Assembly: GCA_014655195.1 (NCBI GenBank)
Contig: BNBH01000013.1
Location: forward strand, 62,001 to 126,000
Direction: 5' to 3'
DNA from: Streptomyces cellulosae
Lineage (GTDB): Bacteria > Actinomycetota > Actinomycetes > Streptomycetales > Streptomycetaceae
DNA length: 64,000 bases
The translations under genes were made by a program, and so were the position numbers. This document shows, piece by piece, positions 8,141 to 16,484 of the stretch (positions within the stretch are counted from its first letter, which is position 1; each line of letters begins with the position of its first letter). Below the pieces are notes generated by a model, which was not told where the DNA came from, did not search any database, and was given only the letters and a program-made list of their open reading frames with translations.

Positions 8141-9036
8141 CTGACCGCCAAGGTGTCGTAGAAGTCGGCGAGGGACTGTGCCGTGGGGGTGGGGTGGTCG
8201 ACCATGGGGCTGTGGCCGGCGCCCTCGACCACCGTGCGGCGGGCCCTCAGGCGGCGGGCCATGGCGTCGAGGCCGGGGACCGGCCAGGTGTCGTCGTGCG
8301 AACCGGAGAGTACGTGGAACGGCAGCGGTACGGCGGCCAGTTCCGCGACCCGGTCCGGCTCCGCGCACAACTGACGCCCGGTGGCCAGCAGTTGGGCGGG
8401 CTTGGTGGACAGCCAGCGTGTCCGGAGCTGCTCCGGGCCGCCGATTCCCCGCGCCGGGCCGCCCACTTCCTCCGGCGGGCCCATCGCCAGGATCGCCTCC
8501 CAGCACTCCTCCATCGTCATCACCGCGAGGGCGTCCCGCAGCAGCGTCACCCGCTGCTCCTGCGAGAGGGAGACGCGCGCGGCGCCCGAGGAGACGAGCG
8601 TCAGCGAGCGGAAGGGGGTGTGGTCCAGCAGCACGGCCGCGCGGGCGATCTGACCGCCCATCGAATGGCCCACGAGATGCACGGGCGTGTCGAACGCGCG
8701 CGCCTGCGCCAGCACGTCCTTCGCCAACTCGTCCTGCGCGTAGGCGGATTCGTCGTCGGCGGGGCCGTCCGAGCCGTGCTGGCCGCGGCCGTCCACGGCG
8801 ACGGTCCGGTAGCCGAGCGCGGCGAGCGGTTCGAGGACCAGCGTGAAGTCCTCCTTGCTGCCGGTGTAGCCGGGCAGCATCAGCACGGTTCCCCGCACCG
8901 GGACACCTGCGGGCGGCGGCACGTCCAGGACGGCGAACTCGCCCCGCGCGGTGGCGAGCCGGCGAGGGCGCAGTTCGGGGAGGCGAGGGGGGGAGAAGGC
9001 GCTGATCACCCGGGTGAGGGTAGCGGGTGCGCACAT
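8137..9036 (-). CDS. Alpha/beta hydrolase
   Basis: The 299-residue cytoplasmic protein has an alpha/beta-hydrolase core. The oxyanion strand LMLPGYTGSKEDF is at about residues 52-64, the nucleophile elbow GHSMGG is at about 123-128, an acidic residue lies in LSGSHDDTW and the catalytic His is in EGAGHSP. Substrate is unknown. ATG 9036 lies directly after the helicase terminator, so an SD there is not visible; GTG 9009 (nine codons in) is an alternative, also without SD. The stop overlaps the lipoprotein start as ATGA, indicating coupled translation. Confidence 0.8.
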   Translation of the reverse strand: MCAPATLTRVISAFSPPRLPELRPRRLATARGEFAVLDVPPPAGVPVRGTVLMLPGYTGSKEDFTLVLEPLAALGYRTVAVDGRGQHGSDGPADDESAYAQDELAKDVLAQARAFDTPVHLVGHSMGGQIARAAVLLDHTPFRSLTLVSSGAARVSLSQEQRVTLLRDALAVMTMEECWEAILAMGPPEEVGGPARGIGGPEQLRTRWLSTKPAQLLATGRQLCAEPDRVAELAAVPLPFHVLSGSHDDTWPVPGLDAMARRLRARRTVVEGAGHSPMVDHPTPTAQSLADFYDTLAVR

Positions 9037-9037
9037 G

Positions 9038-9077
9038 CCGACGGCCCGGCCCCCACGAGCGGGGACCGGGCCGTCGG
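9038..9077. terminator. Terminator downstream of the DEAD-box helicase
   Basis: A perfect 12-bp stem (9038-9049 with 9066-9077) lies between the helicase stop at 9092 and the hydrolase start at 9036, both on the minus strand. It abuts the hydrolase start codon. Confidence 0.75.
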
Positions 9078-9091
9078 GCGTCGGTGCGGCG

Positions 9092-11521
9092 TCAGCTCTC
9101 CGCGGAGTCCGCGGGAGCCGCGGCCTTACGGGTGCGGCGCGCCTTCGGCTCCGCCGTCTCCGTGGCCTCCGGCGCGGACGCGGCGGCCTTGCGGGTCCGG
9201 CGGCGCGGCGCGGCGGCCTCGGCGACCTCCCCTTCCGGGGTGGTCTGCGCGGGCACCGTCTTGCGGGTGCGACGCGGCTTGGCCTCGACGGCCTCGGCGG
9301 TGTCCACGGCGGCCTCGGCCTTCTTGGCCGCGGTCTTCCGCGTGCGCTTCGGCTTCTCCTCGGCCTCCGGCGCGGACTGCGCCGGGATCTCCACGGCCTC
9401 GGCCTCGGCGGCCTTACGGGTCCGGCGACGCGGCTTGGCCTCGACGGCCTCGGCCGTGTCGACGGCGGCCTCGGCCTTCTTGGCGGCGGTCTTCCGCACG
9501 CGCTTCGGCTTCTCCTCGGCCACGGGGGCCTCGGTCGCGACGTCCGCCTCGGCCGCGACCGCCTTCTTGCGGGTGCGGCGCGGCTTGGTCTCGGCCTCGG
9601 CGGGCGCCTCGACGGTGTCGACGGCGGCCTCCGCCTTCGCGGCGGCCTTGCGCGTGCGCTTCGGCGCGGCCTCGGCCGTCTCCGTCGCGCCCTCGGCGGT
9701 GGCGACCGCCGTCTCGGCGGCCTCGGCCGCCTTGCGGGTACGGCGGCGGCGCGGCGCGGCCTCCTCCGCCGGGGCGGACTCCGCCACGATGGGCTCGGAT
9801 GCGGGCGCCGGAACCGACGGCTGCTCCGTCACGGCCGGGGCCTGCTCGGCCGACCGGCGCGTGCGGCGACGGCGCGGCTTCTCGACGGCCTCGGTGACCT
9901 CGACGGTGTCGACGGCGGTCTCGGCGGCCGCCTGCTCGACGGTGCCCACGGCGGAGGGAGCCCCGCCACGGGTGCGGCGGCGACGGCGCGGGGTGCGCGA
10001 CGCCTCGCCGGCCTCCGCCTCCCCGGCGCCCACGGCGGCCTGCGCGGCAGGCTGCTGGCCCGCCGCGTCGAGCGGCGCCCCGCCACGGGTACGGCGACGG
10101 CGACGCGGCGTACGCGAGGACGCCTCACGCTCGTCGGAACGCTCGGAACGCTCGGAACGCCCGGACCGGTCGTCACGGGAACCGCGGCGCCCGTCACGGC
10201 TGTCCCGGCCTCCGCGGCCACGCGGACCACGGCCGCCGACCTCGCCGAGGTCCTCGATCTCCTCCGCGTCCAGACCGGCCCGGGTGCGCTCGGAGCGGGG
10301 CAGGGTGCCCTTGGTGCCCTCGGGAATGCTCAGGTCCGTGTACAGGTGCGGGGAGGTGGAGTACGTCTCCGCCGGGTCGCCCAGACCCAGGTCCAGCGCC
10401 TTGTTGATCAGCTGCCAGCGCGGGATGTCGTCCCAGTCGACCAGCGTGATCGCCGTACCCTTCGCACCCGCGCGGCCGGTGCGGCCGATGCGGTGCAGGT
10501 ACGTCTTCTCGTCCTCGGGCGTCTGGTAGTTGATGACGTGCGTGACGCCCTCGACGTCGATGCCGCGCGCGGCGACGTCGGTGCAGACGAGCACGTCCAC
10601 CTTGCCGTTGCGGAAGGCGCGCAGCGCCTGCTCGCGGGCGCCCTGGCCGAGGTCGCCGTGGACCGCGCCGGAGGCGAAGCCGCGCTGCTTGAGCTGGTCG
10701 GCCAGGTCGGCGGCGGTGCGCTTGGTGCGGCAGAAGATCATGGCCAGGCCACGGCCGTCGGCCTGCAGTATCCGCGCGACCATCTCGGGCTTGTCCATGT
10801 TGTGCGCGCGGTAGACGAACTGCTTGGTGTTCGCGACCGTCGCGCCCTCGTCGTCCGGCGCGGTGGCGCGGATGTGCGTGGGCTGCGACATGTAGCGGCG
10901 GGCCAGACCGATGACCGCGCCCGGCATGGTGGCCGAGAACAGCATGGTCTGCCGCTTCGCCGGAAGCAGGTTGATGATCTTCTCGACGTCGGGCAGGAAG
11001 CCCAGGTCGAGCATCTCGTCGGCCTCGTCCAGGACGAGGGCCTTGACGTGGGACAGGTTGAGCTTCTTCTGTCCGGCGAGGTCGAGCAGGCGGCCCGGGG
11101 TGCCGACGATCACGTCGACGCCCTTCTTCAGCGCCTCGACCTGGGGCTCGTAGGCACGGCCGCCGTAGATCGCGGTGACGCGCACGTTGCGCACCTTGCC
11201 GGCGGTCAGCAGGTCGTTGGTGACCTGCGTGCACAGCTCGCGGGTGGGGACGACGACCAGCGCCTGCGGCGTGTCGGTGAGGTCCTCGGGCTTGGCGCGG
11301 CCCGCCTCGACGTCGGCGGGGACGGTGACCCGCTCGAGGAGCGGGAGGCCGAAGCCGAGCGTCTTGCCGGTGCCGGTCTTGGCCTGGCCGATGACGTCCG
11401 TGCCCGTGAGGGCCACGGGGAGCGTCATCTCCTGGATGGGGAAGGGGGTGATGATGCCGACGGCTTCAAGGGCTTCGGCTGTCTCGGGAAGGATCCCGAG
11501 CTCTCGGAACGTCGTAGTCAG
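9092..11521 (-). CDS. DEAD-box RNA helicase with long basic Ala/Lys/Arg-rich tail
   Basis: The 809-residue protein has a complete DEAD-box core at about residues 1-375: a Q-motif region (PFPIQ), AKTGTGKT, PTRELCTQV, TPGRLL, LDEADEML, SAT, TDVAARGID and HRIGRTGRAG. It unwinds RNA duplexes and is the likely counterpart of mycobacterial RhlE. Residues about 430-809 are low-complexity, with repeated RRRRTRGG, KPRRTRK and KTAAKKAEAAVDTAEAVEAKP blocks that probably bind rRNA. The only conserved-looking start is CTG at 11521 (then TTTFRELGILP), with AGAGG 7 nt upstream. The frame continues upstream to an ATG near 11830, but that extension looks non-coding. A long 5' leader would suit cold or stress control. 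Confidence 0.85.
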   Translation of the reverse strand: MTTTFRELGILPETAEALEAVGIITPFPIQEMTLPVALTGTDVIGQAKTGTGKTLGFGLPLLERVTVPADVEAGRAKPEDLTDTPQALVVVPTRELCTQVTNDLLTAGKVRNVRVTAIYGGRAYEPQVEALKKGVDVIVGTPGRLLDLAGQKKLNLSHVKALVLDEADEMLDLGFLPDVEKIINLLPAKRQTMLFSATMPGAVIGLARRYMSQPTHIRATAPDDEGATVANTKQFVYRAHNMDKPEMVARILQADGRGLAMIFCRTKRTAADLADQLKQRGFASGAVHGDLGQGAREQALRAFRNGKVDVLVCTDVAARGIDVEGVTHVINYQTPEDEKTYLHRIGRTGRAGAKGTAITLVDWDDIPRWQLINKALDLGLGDPAETYSTSPHLYTDLSIPEGTKGTLPRSERTRAGLDAEEIEDLGEVGGRGPRGRGGRDSRDGRRGSRDDRSGRSERSERSDEREASSRTPRRRRRTRGGAPLDAAGQQPAAQAAVGAGEAEAGEASRTPRRRRRTRGGAPSAVGTVEQAAAETAVDTVEVTEAVEKPRRRRTRRSAEQAPAVTEQPSVPAPASEPIVAESAPAEEAAPRRRRTRKAAEAAETAVATAEGATETAEAAPKRTRKAAAKAEAAVDTVEAPAEAETKPRRTRKKAVAAEADVATEAPVAEEKPKRVRKTAAKKAEAAVDTAEAVEAKPRRRTRKAAEAEAVEIPAQSAPEAEEKPKRTRKTAAKKAEAAVDTAEAVEAKPRRTRKTVPAQTTPEGEVAEAAAPRRRTRKAAASAPEATETAEPKARRTRKAAAPADSAES
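9319..9522 (-). repeat. Near-identical repeats inside the helicase tail
   Basis: Two 48-nt blocks at about 9319-9366 and 9475-9522 differ at only a few bases and encode the KTAAKKAEA blocks of the basic tail. Shorter KPRRTRK-coding units recur throughout 9110-10130. Recombination could change tail length. Confidence 0.7.
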
Positions 11522-11916
11522 GGTGCTGCCTCTTCTGTGTGCGCGGTGCGAGGCGAGCGCGGGGGTCGTGTAGGGACCGTGCCGGGGACGACGGCTGCCA
11601 TACGGTCGGAGCCGTAGGACACGGGACCACTGCCGACGCTCGAGCGCTCGTACCGCTGAGGTGTCCCTCCGCATTACGTACGCGATGTGCCGTACGAACA
11701 GAGGGCTGTCGGGTCGGAGCCGATCGGGCCACCGACCGGGCATCCTCATACATGCGGCCCGTCGAACACATCCGAGAACGTCAGAGTGTTCAGCAGGCGC
11801 ATTACCACCATACCCCGGATTCGCGCACACGCCATGGCCGATTTGGTCACGTAGTCGTCGTCACACTGATCGACCAGGACCTTCCGGGGCAGGCCGAGCG
11901 GGCTATTGTGCGCTGC
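11522..11916. other. 395-bp divergent promoter region, no gene seen
   Basis: The stretch holds the helicase leader on the minus strand and the start region of the ferritin-like gene. TATTGT at 11904-11909 ends 7 nt before the ATG at 11917 and looks like the -10 of a leaderless transcript. I see no convincing protein or terminator hairpin between the two. Confidence 0.5.
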
Positions 11917-12672
11917 ATGACGAGCTCTGACAGCCCTGACAACGCCGCGGAAAACCCCGAGACCCCTGCCGCGCGGACCGGCGTCGCCGCCATGGACTGG
12001 GCGGCCGCCTCCGCCGATCCCCAGTACCGTGCCGCTGTCGTGGATCTGCTCGGCGCGCTCGCGTACGGGGAGCTGGCGGCGTTCGAGCGGCTCGCGGAGG
12101 ACGCCAAGCTGGCACCGACGATGGCGGACAAGGCGGAGCTGGCGAAGATGGCCTCGGCCGAGTTCCACCACTTCGAGCGGCTGCGGGACCGGCTGGCCGA
12201 GATCGGCGAGGAGCCGACGCAGGCCATGGAGCCGTTCGTCGCCGCCTACGACGGCTTCCACAAGCAGACGGCGCCGTCCGACTGGCTGGAGGGTCTGGTC
12301 AAGGCGTACGTGGGCGACTCCATCGCCAGCGACTTCTACCGCGAGGTCGCGGCGCGCCTGGACTCCGACACCCGCGCGCTGGTCCTGGCCGTCCTGGACG
12401 ACACGGGGCACGGTGGCTTCGCCGTGGAGAAGGTGCGTGCGGCCATCGAGGCCGACCCGCGCGTCGGCGGCCGGCTCGCCCTGTGGGCCCGCCGGCTGAT
12501 GGGCGAGGCCCTCTCCCAGTCCCAGCGCGTGGTCGCCGACCGCGACGCCCTGTCGACGATGCTCGTGGGCGGCGTGGCGGACGGCTTCGACCTGGCGGAG
12601 GTGGGCCGCATGTTCTCGCGCATCACGGAGGCCCACACGAAGCGGATGGCGGCACTGGGCTTGGCGGCCTGA
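11917..12672 (+). CDS. Ferritin-like fold protein (MiaE-like)
   Basis: The 251-residue protein is almost all helical and has the ferritin-like pattern of paired Glu and His residues. Examples are the EL/E-rich helix GELAAFERLAEDAK (about 48-61), EFHHFERL (about 76-83) and a later VGDSIASDFYREV helix. Streptomyces homologues are usually described as ferritin-like, distantly related to the tRNA hydroxylase MiaE, but a tRNA role here is unproven. TATTGT followed by 7 nt and ATG suggests a leaderless mRNA. It diverges from the RNA helicase, the same pairing as Rv3210c/Rv3211 in mycobacteria. A repeat-filled gap follows. Confidence 0.75.
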   Translation: MTSSDSPDNAAENPETPAARTGVAAMDWAAASADPQYRAAVVDLLGALAYGELAAFERLAEDAKLAPTMADKAELAKMASAEFHHFERLRDRLAEIGEEPTQAMEPFVAAYDGFHKQTAPSDWLEGLVKAYVGDSIASDFYREVAARLDSDTRALVLAVLDDTGHGGFAVEKVRAAIEADPRVGGRLALWARRLMGEALSQSQRVVADRDALSTMLVGGVADGFDLAEVGRMFSRITEAHTKRMAALGLAA

Positions 12673-12693
12673 AGGCCGCCGCCCCCCTGTGCG

Positions 12694-12906
12694 GCCGCTT
12701 CGGCCGGACGGCCCTTGAGGTTGCGCCTCGGGCGGCGGCGGGACCGATGATGCTGCTGTCCGAGGGCCGGCGGGAGACCAACGGTGGCATCTGGGGGGAC
12801 AGTCCCCCTCGGGCGGGGGCGCGCGGAAGCCGCTTCGGCCGGACGGCCCCTGAGGCTGCGCCTCGGGCGGCGGCGGGACGGAAGTTGTTGTCCGAGGACG
12901 GCGGCC
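12694..12906. repeat. Repeat A, two copies of about 78 bp
   Basis: Copies at 12694-12771 and 12829-12906 share most of their bases. Each contains two short hairpins: GGCCGCTTCGGCC (less the first base in copy 2) and GAGG(T/C)TGCGCCTC, followed by a TGTCCGAGG end. They are separated by 57 bp of unrelated sequence. Confidence 0.7.
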
Positions 12907-12939
12907 GAGCCGGTGGAGCAGGCCGACGCCGATCAGCGG

Positions 12940-13318
12940 GAGGCAGCGGGACGTCGGCGATTCGGCGGCACCCACCGAGGCGGCTGTCGCCCCTCGGACG
13001 GACGGTGCCCCACCGGAGAGGCGGGCGTCCGCCCAGCAGGGGGGTGGTAGTGGTCCGGCGCTCGGCCGGAGACGTGGGGGTGCCGGGAGGTAGCGGGTCG
13101 GTCCGCCGTGGTGACAGTGGCACCCGGGGCGGACGGTGCCCGACCGGAGAGGCGGGCGTCCGCCCAGCAGGGCGGTGGTAGTGGTCCGGCGCTCGGCCGG
13201 AGACGTGAGGGCGCCGGGAGGCAGCGGGCGGGCCTCTTGTGGTGACAGTCGCACCCGGGCGGACGGTGGCCCGGACTGGAGGCGGGCGTCCGCGCCGCAG
13301 GGCCCGGTGCTAGGCCGA
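12940..13318. repeat. Repeat B, tandem array with 130-131 bp period
   Basis: Units start at 13000, 13131 and 13261, each with GGACGGTG. The first two full units are nearly identical. The third is truncated and decayed after about 50 bp, and a partial unit precedes at about 12940-12999. Every full unit carries a GGGCG-TC-CGCCC palindrome (13023-13034 in unit 1) and a TCCGGC/GCCGGA hairpin with a 5-nt loop (13054-13070 in unit 1). Confidence 0.75.
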
Positions 13319-13348
13319 AGGTGTGGGGCGACCGCCCCCCGAAGGCGG

Positions 13349-13615
13349 TCAGGCCGTTGCCGAGTGGCGGAGTCTTCCCGCGGGGCGCAGCAGCAGGGAG
13401 AGGGAGGCGGTCGAGACGATCGCCGCTCCCAGCAGCATCGTCAGCAGATTGCCCGCGTCCAGCGCGGTGTTCATGACGAAGGCGCCGAACAGTGCCCCCG
13501 CCACTCCGGTCGCCAGCACGAGGGCGCGCCGGGGGAGCCGGTGGGACAGGCGGTGGTACGCCCCCCACGCCAGGGCCAGGCCGAGAATCGCGGAGCTGAT
13601 GGCTTCCAGAAGCAT
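13349..13615 (-). CDS. Small integral membrane protein, 88 aa
   Basis: From ATG 13615 the protein is 88 residues with about three hydrophobic helices (residues 3-20, 31-50 and 55-75) and a basic HRLSHRLPRRA loop between the first two. GGGAGGG lies upstream of the start. The frame is open further upstream, but that part is Pro/Arg-rich and looks non-coding. I do not recognise a characterised family. Confidence 0.6.
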   Translation of the reverse strand: MLLEAISSAILGLALAWGAYHRLSHRLPRRALVLATGVAGALFGAFVMNTALDAGNLLTMLLGAAIVSTASLSLLLRPAGRLRHSATA

Positions 13616-13784
13616 GTCGGGGGTCCCTCCCACACGGCCGGCTCGCTCGTCCATGTCTTGGTCCTGTCCCGGTTTACCCCTGACCTGCGGAATCCAATCC
13701 TCCCCACACGGCCCCGCCTGTAGGCCGTCCGGAGGTTTCTCCGGGGGTTCCCGAGATTCCGAGGTGCGCACGCCCTGACACACG

Positions 13785-13822
13785 CGGAAGGGCCCGGCGG
13801 TGACAACCGCCGGGCCCTTCCG
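13785..13822. terminator. Intrinsic terminator
   Basis: A perfect 17-bp stem (13785-13801 with 13806-13822) with loop GACA lies directly downstream of the DUF3107 gene on the minus strand. Confidence 0.85.
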
Positions 13823-13836
13823 CCACGCGTACAGCC

Positions 13837-14064
13837 CTACAGCGCGCCGAAACCCACCTTGCGCGGGGCCGGCTCACCGATCTCGACGTAGGCGAGACGG
13901 TCGGCCGGGACCAGGATCTTGCGGCCGTGCTCGTCCACGAGGCTCAGCAGCTGCGACTTCCCGGCCAGCGCCTCGGCCACCACGCGCTCGACCTCCTCGG
14001 CGCTCTGACCGCTCTCCAGAACGATCTCGCGGGGCGCGTGCTGCACGCCGATCTTGACCTCCAC
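13837..14064 (-). CDS. DUF3107 family protein (TB9.4-like)
   Basis: The 75-residue protein begins VEVKIGVQHAPREIVLESGQ and ends KVGFGAL, the typical DUF3107 length and pattern. A predicted beta-alpha-beta-beta fold ends with EHGRKILVPADRLAYVEIG. I selected GTG 14064 because GGAGGG stands 8 nt upstream; the longer ATG start at 14124 adds a stretch with no family resemblance. It is an actinobacterial family of unknown function, known in mycobacteria as TB9.4 and located there beside a TetR gene, as here. Confidence 0.85.
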   Translation of the reverse strand: MEVKIGVQHAPREIVLESGQSAEEVERVVAEALAGKSQLLSLVDEHGRKILVPADRLAYVEIGEPAPRKVGFGAL

Positions 14065-14176
14065 GGCTATGTCCCTCCGACGGTCAGTGAAGTGCGCGAC
14101 CTTCCGCGCCGTACCTGCACACATTAGCCCGGTGAGGGGATCCCCACGCTCCGCCCGGCAACGCCAACAGCGAACA

Positions 14177-14204
14177 GCCGACGGGAACAGACGAACCCGT
14201 CGGC
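14177..14204 (-). terminator. Terminator downstream of TetR gene
   Basis: A 9-bp stem (14177-14185 with 14196-14204) lies 9 nt beyond the TetR stop. Confidence 0.6.
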
Positions 14205-14212
14205 CGCGCCGC

Positions 14213-14857
14213 TCAGTGCTGCTGGTCGCTCCCGTGCAGCGGGAACCCGGCGATGCCCCGCCACGCCAGCGAGGTCAGCAGCGCGACCGCCTGGTCGCGC
14301 GGCACGCTGCGGTCGCTGTGCAGCCACGACCGCGCCACCACCTGGGCCAGCCCGCCGAGCCCCGACGCCAGCAGCATCGACTCCGCGCGCGACAGACCCG
14401 TGTCCTCGGCGATGACGTCGCAGATGGCCTCCGCGCAGTCGTTGGTGACCTTGTCGACCCGCTCGCGCACGGCGGGCTCGTTCGTCAGGTCCGACTCGAA
14501 GACCAGGCGGAACGCGCCGCCGTCGTCCTCGACGTACGCGAAGTAGGCGTCCATGGTCGCCCGTACACGCTGCTTGTTGTCCGACGTCGACGCCAGCGCC
14601 TGCCGCACCGACTGGATCAGCGCCTCGCAGTGCTGGTCCAGCAGCGCCAGGTACAGGTCGAGCTTGCCGGGGAAGTGCTGGTAGAGCACCGGCTTGCTGA
14701 CACCCGCGCGCTCGGCGATGTCGTCCATCGCCGCCGCGTGGTAGCCCTGCGCGACGAAGACCTCCTGGGCGGCGCCCAGCAACTGGTTCCGTCGGGCACG
14801 GCGCGGAAGGCGTGTACCCCTCGGGCGTACCGCGTCCGTCTGCTCGATGGCTGTCAC
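14213..14857 (-). CDS. TetR/AcrR family transcriptional regulator
   Basis: The 214-residue protein has an N-terminal TetR HTH at about residues 20-66, containing the canonical AAMDDIAERAGVSKPVLYQHF, here split by the turn at AGVS. A helical ligand/dimer domain follows. GTG 14857 follows GGGAGG closely; ATG 14869 and ATG 14881 are possible longer starts. It is the positional counterpart of mycobacterial Rv3208. It probably represses itself or a neighbour, but no operator is evident to me in the 177-bp upstream gap. Confidence 0.85.
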   Translation of the reverse strand: MTAIEQTDAVRPRGTRLPRRARRNQLLGAAQEVFVAQGYHAAAMDDIAERAGVSKPVLYQHFPGKLDLYLALLDQHCEALIQSVRQALASTSDNKQRVRATMDAYFAYVEDDGGAFRLVFESDLTNEPAVRERVDKVTNDCAEAICDVIAEDTGLSRAESMLLASGLGGLAQVVARSWLHSDRSVPRDQAVALLTSLAWRGIAGFPLHGSDQQH

Positions 14858-15034
14858 GCCGCCTCCCATTGTCGTCCACATGCGGGATCAGCCGCGTCGC
14901 CATCGTACTTTTCGGTAATCCTGATGTGCGCGGTGCACGTGCAGAATTTCACGGACCGGACAGCGGGAGAACCCGTACGGACGGTTTCAGGAACTGTCAG
15001 AGCGGGCAAAACGCGTCCCCTTCCGGCGGTCGCC

Positions 15035-15262
15035 TCACCGATAGTCGTCCTCGTCGAGCTGGACGACGCGCGCCTGTTCCACCAGATCCGCCTCGTTCGC
15101 GCGGTCAGGGTCGACCTCCTCCAGCGGGTCGTCCTCCTGAGGCCGTACCTCCGTCTGCTGCTCGGCCGCGTCGACCTCCGGCGCCTCGACGTCGTACTCC
15201 TCACCCTCCTGCACGTCCTCGTCCTCCTCGAACGTCTCGGGGTCGGTCGGATCCACGGCCAT
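15035..15262 (-). CDS. Small, highly acidic protein, 75 aa
   Basis: The 75-residue protein is about one-third Asp plus Glu (for example ETFEEDEDVQEGEEYDVEAP). It has no hydrophobic segment and is probably intrinsically disordered. AGGGAG lies 7 nt before ATG 15262, which decides the start. Similar acidic proteins occur at this position in Streptomyces, but I know no function. It diverges from the hydrolase starting at 15418. Confidence 0.6.
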   Translation of the reverse strand: MAVDPTDPETFEEDEDVQEGEEYDVEAPEVDAAEQQTEVRPQEDDPLEEVDPDRANEADLVEQARVVQLDEDDYR

Positions 15263-15417
15263 CGCTGGGCTCCCTTCCTGGTCACGCCCCTGGGACACGC
15301 AGGGGCCACGTACGGGTGCCCTCTCCACGAGCCTAGGAGACACCCGATTTCGACGCCATGCCATCCTGTGACGCCGAACACATGAGCCAGGGCGTGATCG
15401 TCTCGTAACATTGCCGC

Positions 15418-16476
15418 ATGTCTTCGACCGAGCTGCCGTCCGTGCCGCCGACCAGCGTGCTGCCCGAACCGGCGGCGGTCAGGGTGGCCGAGGGCGAGCG
15501 GCTGCGGTCGGTGCGGGTGCCCGGCGCGACGTTCACGGTCAGATCCCGGCCGCCGGCCCGCGAAGGACTCCCGCCCGCCTTCTACGTCCACGGACTCGGC
15601 GGCTCGTCACTCAACTGGTCGCCTCTCATGGCCCTGCTGGACGACGCCGTGGACAGCGAGGCCGTGGACCTCCCCGGCTTCGGCGACTCCCCGCCGCCGG
15701 ACGACGGCGACTACTCGATCACCGCGCACGCACGCGCGGTGATCCGCTGTCTGGAGGCGTCCGGCCGCGGCCCCGTGCACCTCTTCGGCAACTCCCTCGG
15801 CGGCGCGGTCGCCACCCGGGTCGCCGCCGTGCGCCCCGACCTGGTCCGCACCCTCACACTCGTCTCCCCGGCGCTGCCGGAGTTGCGCGTGCAGCGGTCC
15901 GCCGTCCCCACCGGACTGCTGGCCGTGCCCGGCGTCGCACTCCTGTTCACCCGGCTCACCCGTGGGTGGACGGCCGAGCAGCGCGTCCGCGGCGTCCTGA
16001 ACCTCTGCTACGGCGACCCCTCACGGGTGACGCCGGAAGGCTTCCGGCACGCCGTGCGGGAGATGGAGCGGCGGCAGCGGCTGCCGTACTTCTGGGACGC
16101 GATGGCGCGCTCCGCGCGGGGCCTCGTCAGCGCCTACATGCTCGGTGGCCAGCAAGGACTGTGGCGTCAGGCCGAGCGGGTGCTCGCGCCGACCCTGCTG
16201 ATCTACGGCGGCCGCGACCAGCTCGTCGGCTTCCGCATGGCGCAGCGCGCCGCCCGTCACTTCCGGGGCTCCCGGCTTGTGACACTCCCGGACGCGGGCC
16301 ACGTCGCGATGATGGAGTACCCCGAGACCGTGGCGTCGGCGTTCCGTGAACTCCTGAGGGATGCGGCGGATCCCGCGGACGGGGGCGATACTGTGCAGCC
16401 GGACGCACAGGGCGATCCGGGTCCGTCCGCCGACACCGGCGGCCCGACCGCCACGACCGAGACGACGAGGGGCTGA
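15418..16476 (+). CDS. Alpha/beta hydrolase
   Basis: The 352-residue protein has the alpha/beta-hydrolase core: FYVHGLGGSSLNW (oxyanion region, about residues 54-66), nucleophile elbow GNSLGG (about 125-130), LLIYGGRDQLV (Asp) and PDAGHVAMMEYP (His). The last 40 residues are Asp/Gly/Thr-rich and probably disordered. TAACAT at 15406-15411 ends 6 nt before the ATG, so the mRNA is likely leaderless. The DUF3152 gene begins 8 nt after its stop, suggesting an operon. Substrate is unknown. Confidence 0.85.
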   Translation: MSSTELPSVPPTSVLPEPAAVRVAEGERLRSVRVPGATFTVRSRPPAREGLPPAFYVHGLGGSSLNWSPLMALLDDAVDSEAVDLPGFGDSPPPDDGDYSITAHARAVIRCLEASGRGPVHLFGNSLGGAVATRVAAVRPDLVRTLTLVSPALPELRVQRSAVPTGLLAVPGVALLFTRLTRGWTAEQRVRGVLNLCYGDPSRVTPEGFRHAVREMERRQRLPYFWDAMARSARGLVSAYMLGGQQGLWRQAERVLAPTLLIYGGRDQLVGFRMAQRAARHFRGSRLVTLPDAGHVAMMEYPETVASAFRELLRDAADPADGGDTVQPDAQGDPGPSADTGGPTATTETTRG

Positions 16477-16484
16477 GGCGCGAC

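Larger units (their letters stand above)
12673..13348. other. 676-bp gene-free tract filled with two repeat families
   Basis: No protein with recognisable sequence occurs on either strand between the ferritin-like gene and the convergent membrane-protein gene. The tract is made of two copies of repeat A and a tandem array of repeat B, described separately. The long frames running through it look like artefacts of G+C-rich repeats. Confidence 0.6.

Noticed and set aside
9110..10130. Repeats in the helicase tail as a possible CRISPR-like array
   Set aside because: They are in-frame coding repeats of a basic tail with no unique spacers and no cas genes.
11522..11830. N-terminal extension of the DEAD-box helicase to an ATG near 11830
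   Set aside because: The extra residues are Arg/Pro/Cys-rich and unlike helicase N-termini; the Q-motif region begins right after the CTG.
12940..13318. The 130-bp tandem repeats as a CRISPR array or a repeat protein gene
   Set aside because: The period and near-identity throughout each unit leave no spacer, and translated frames show no known domain or ribosome site.
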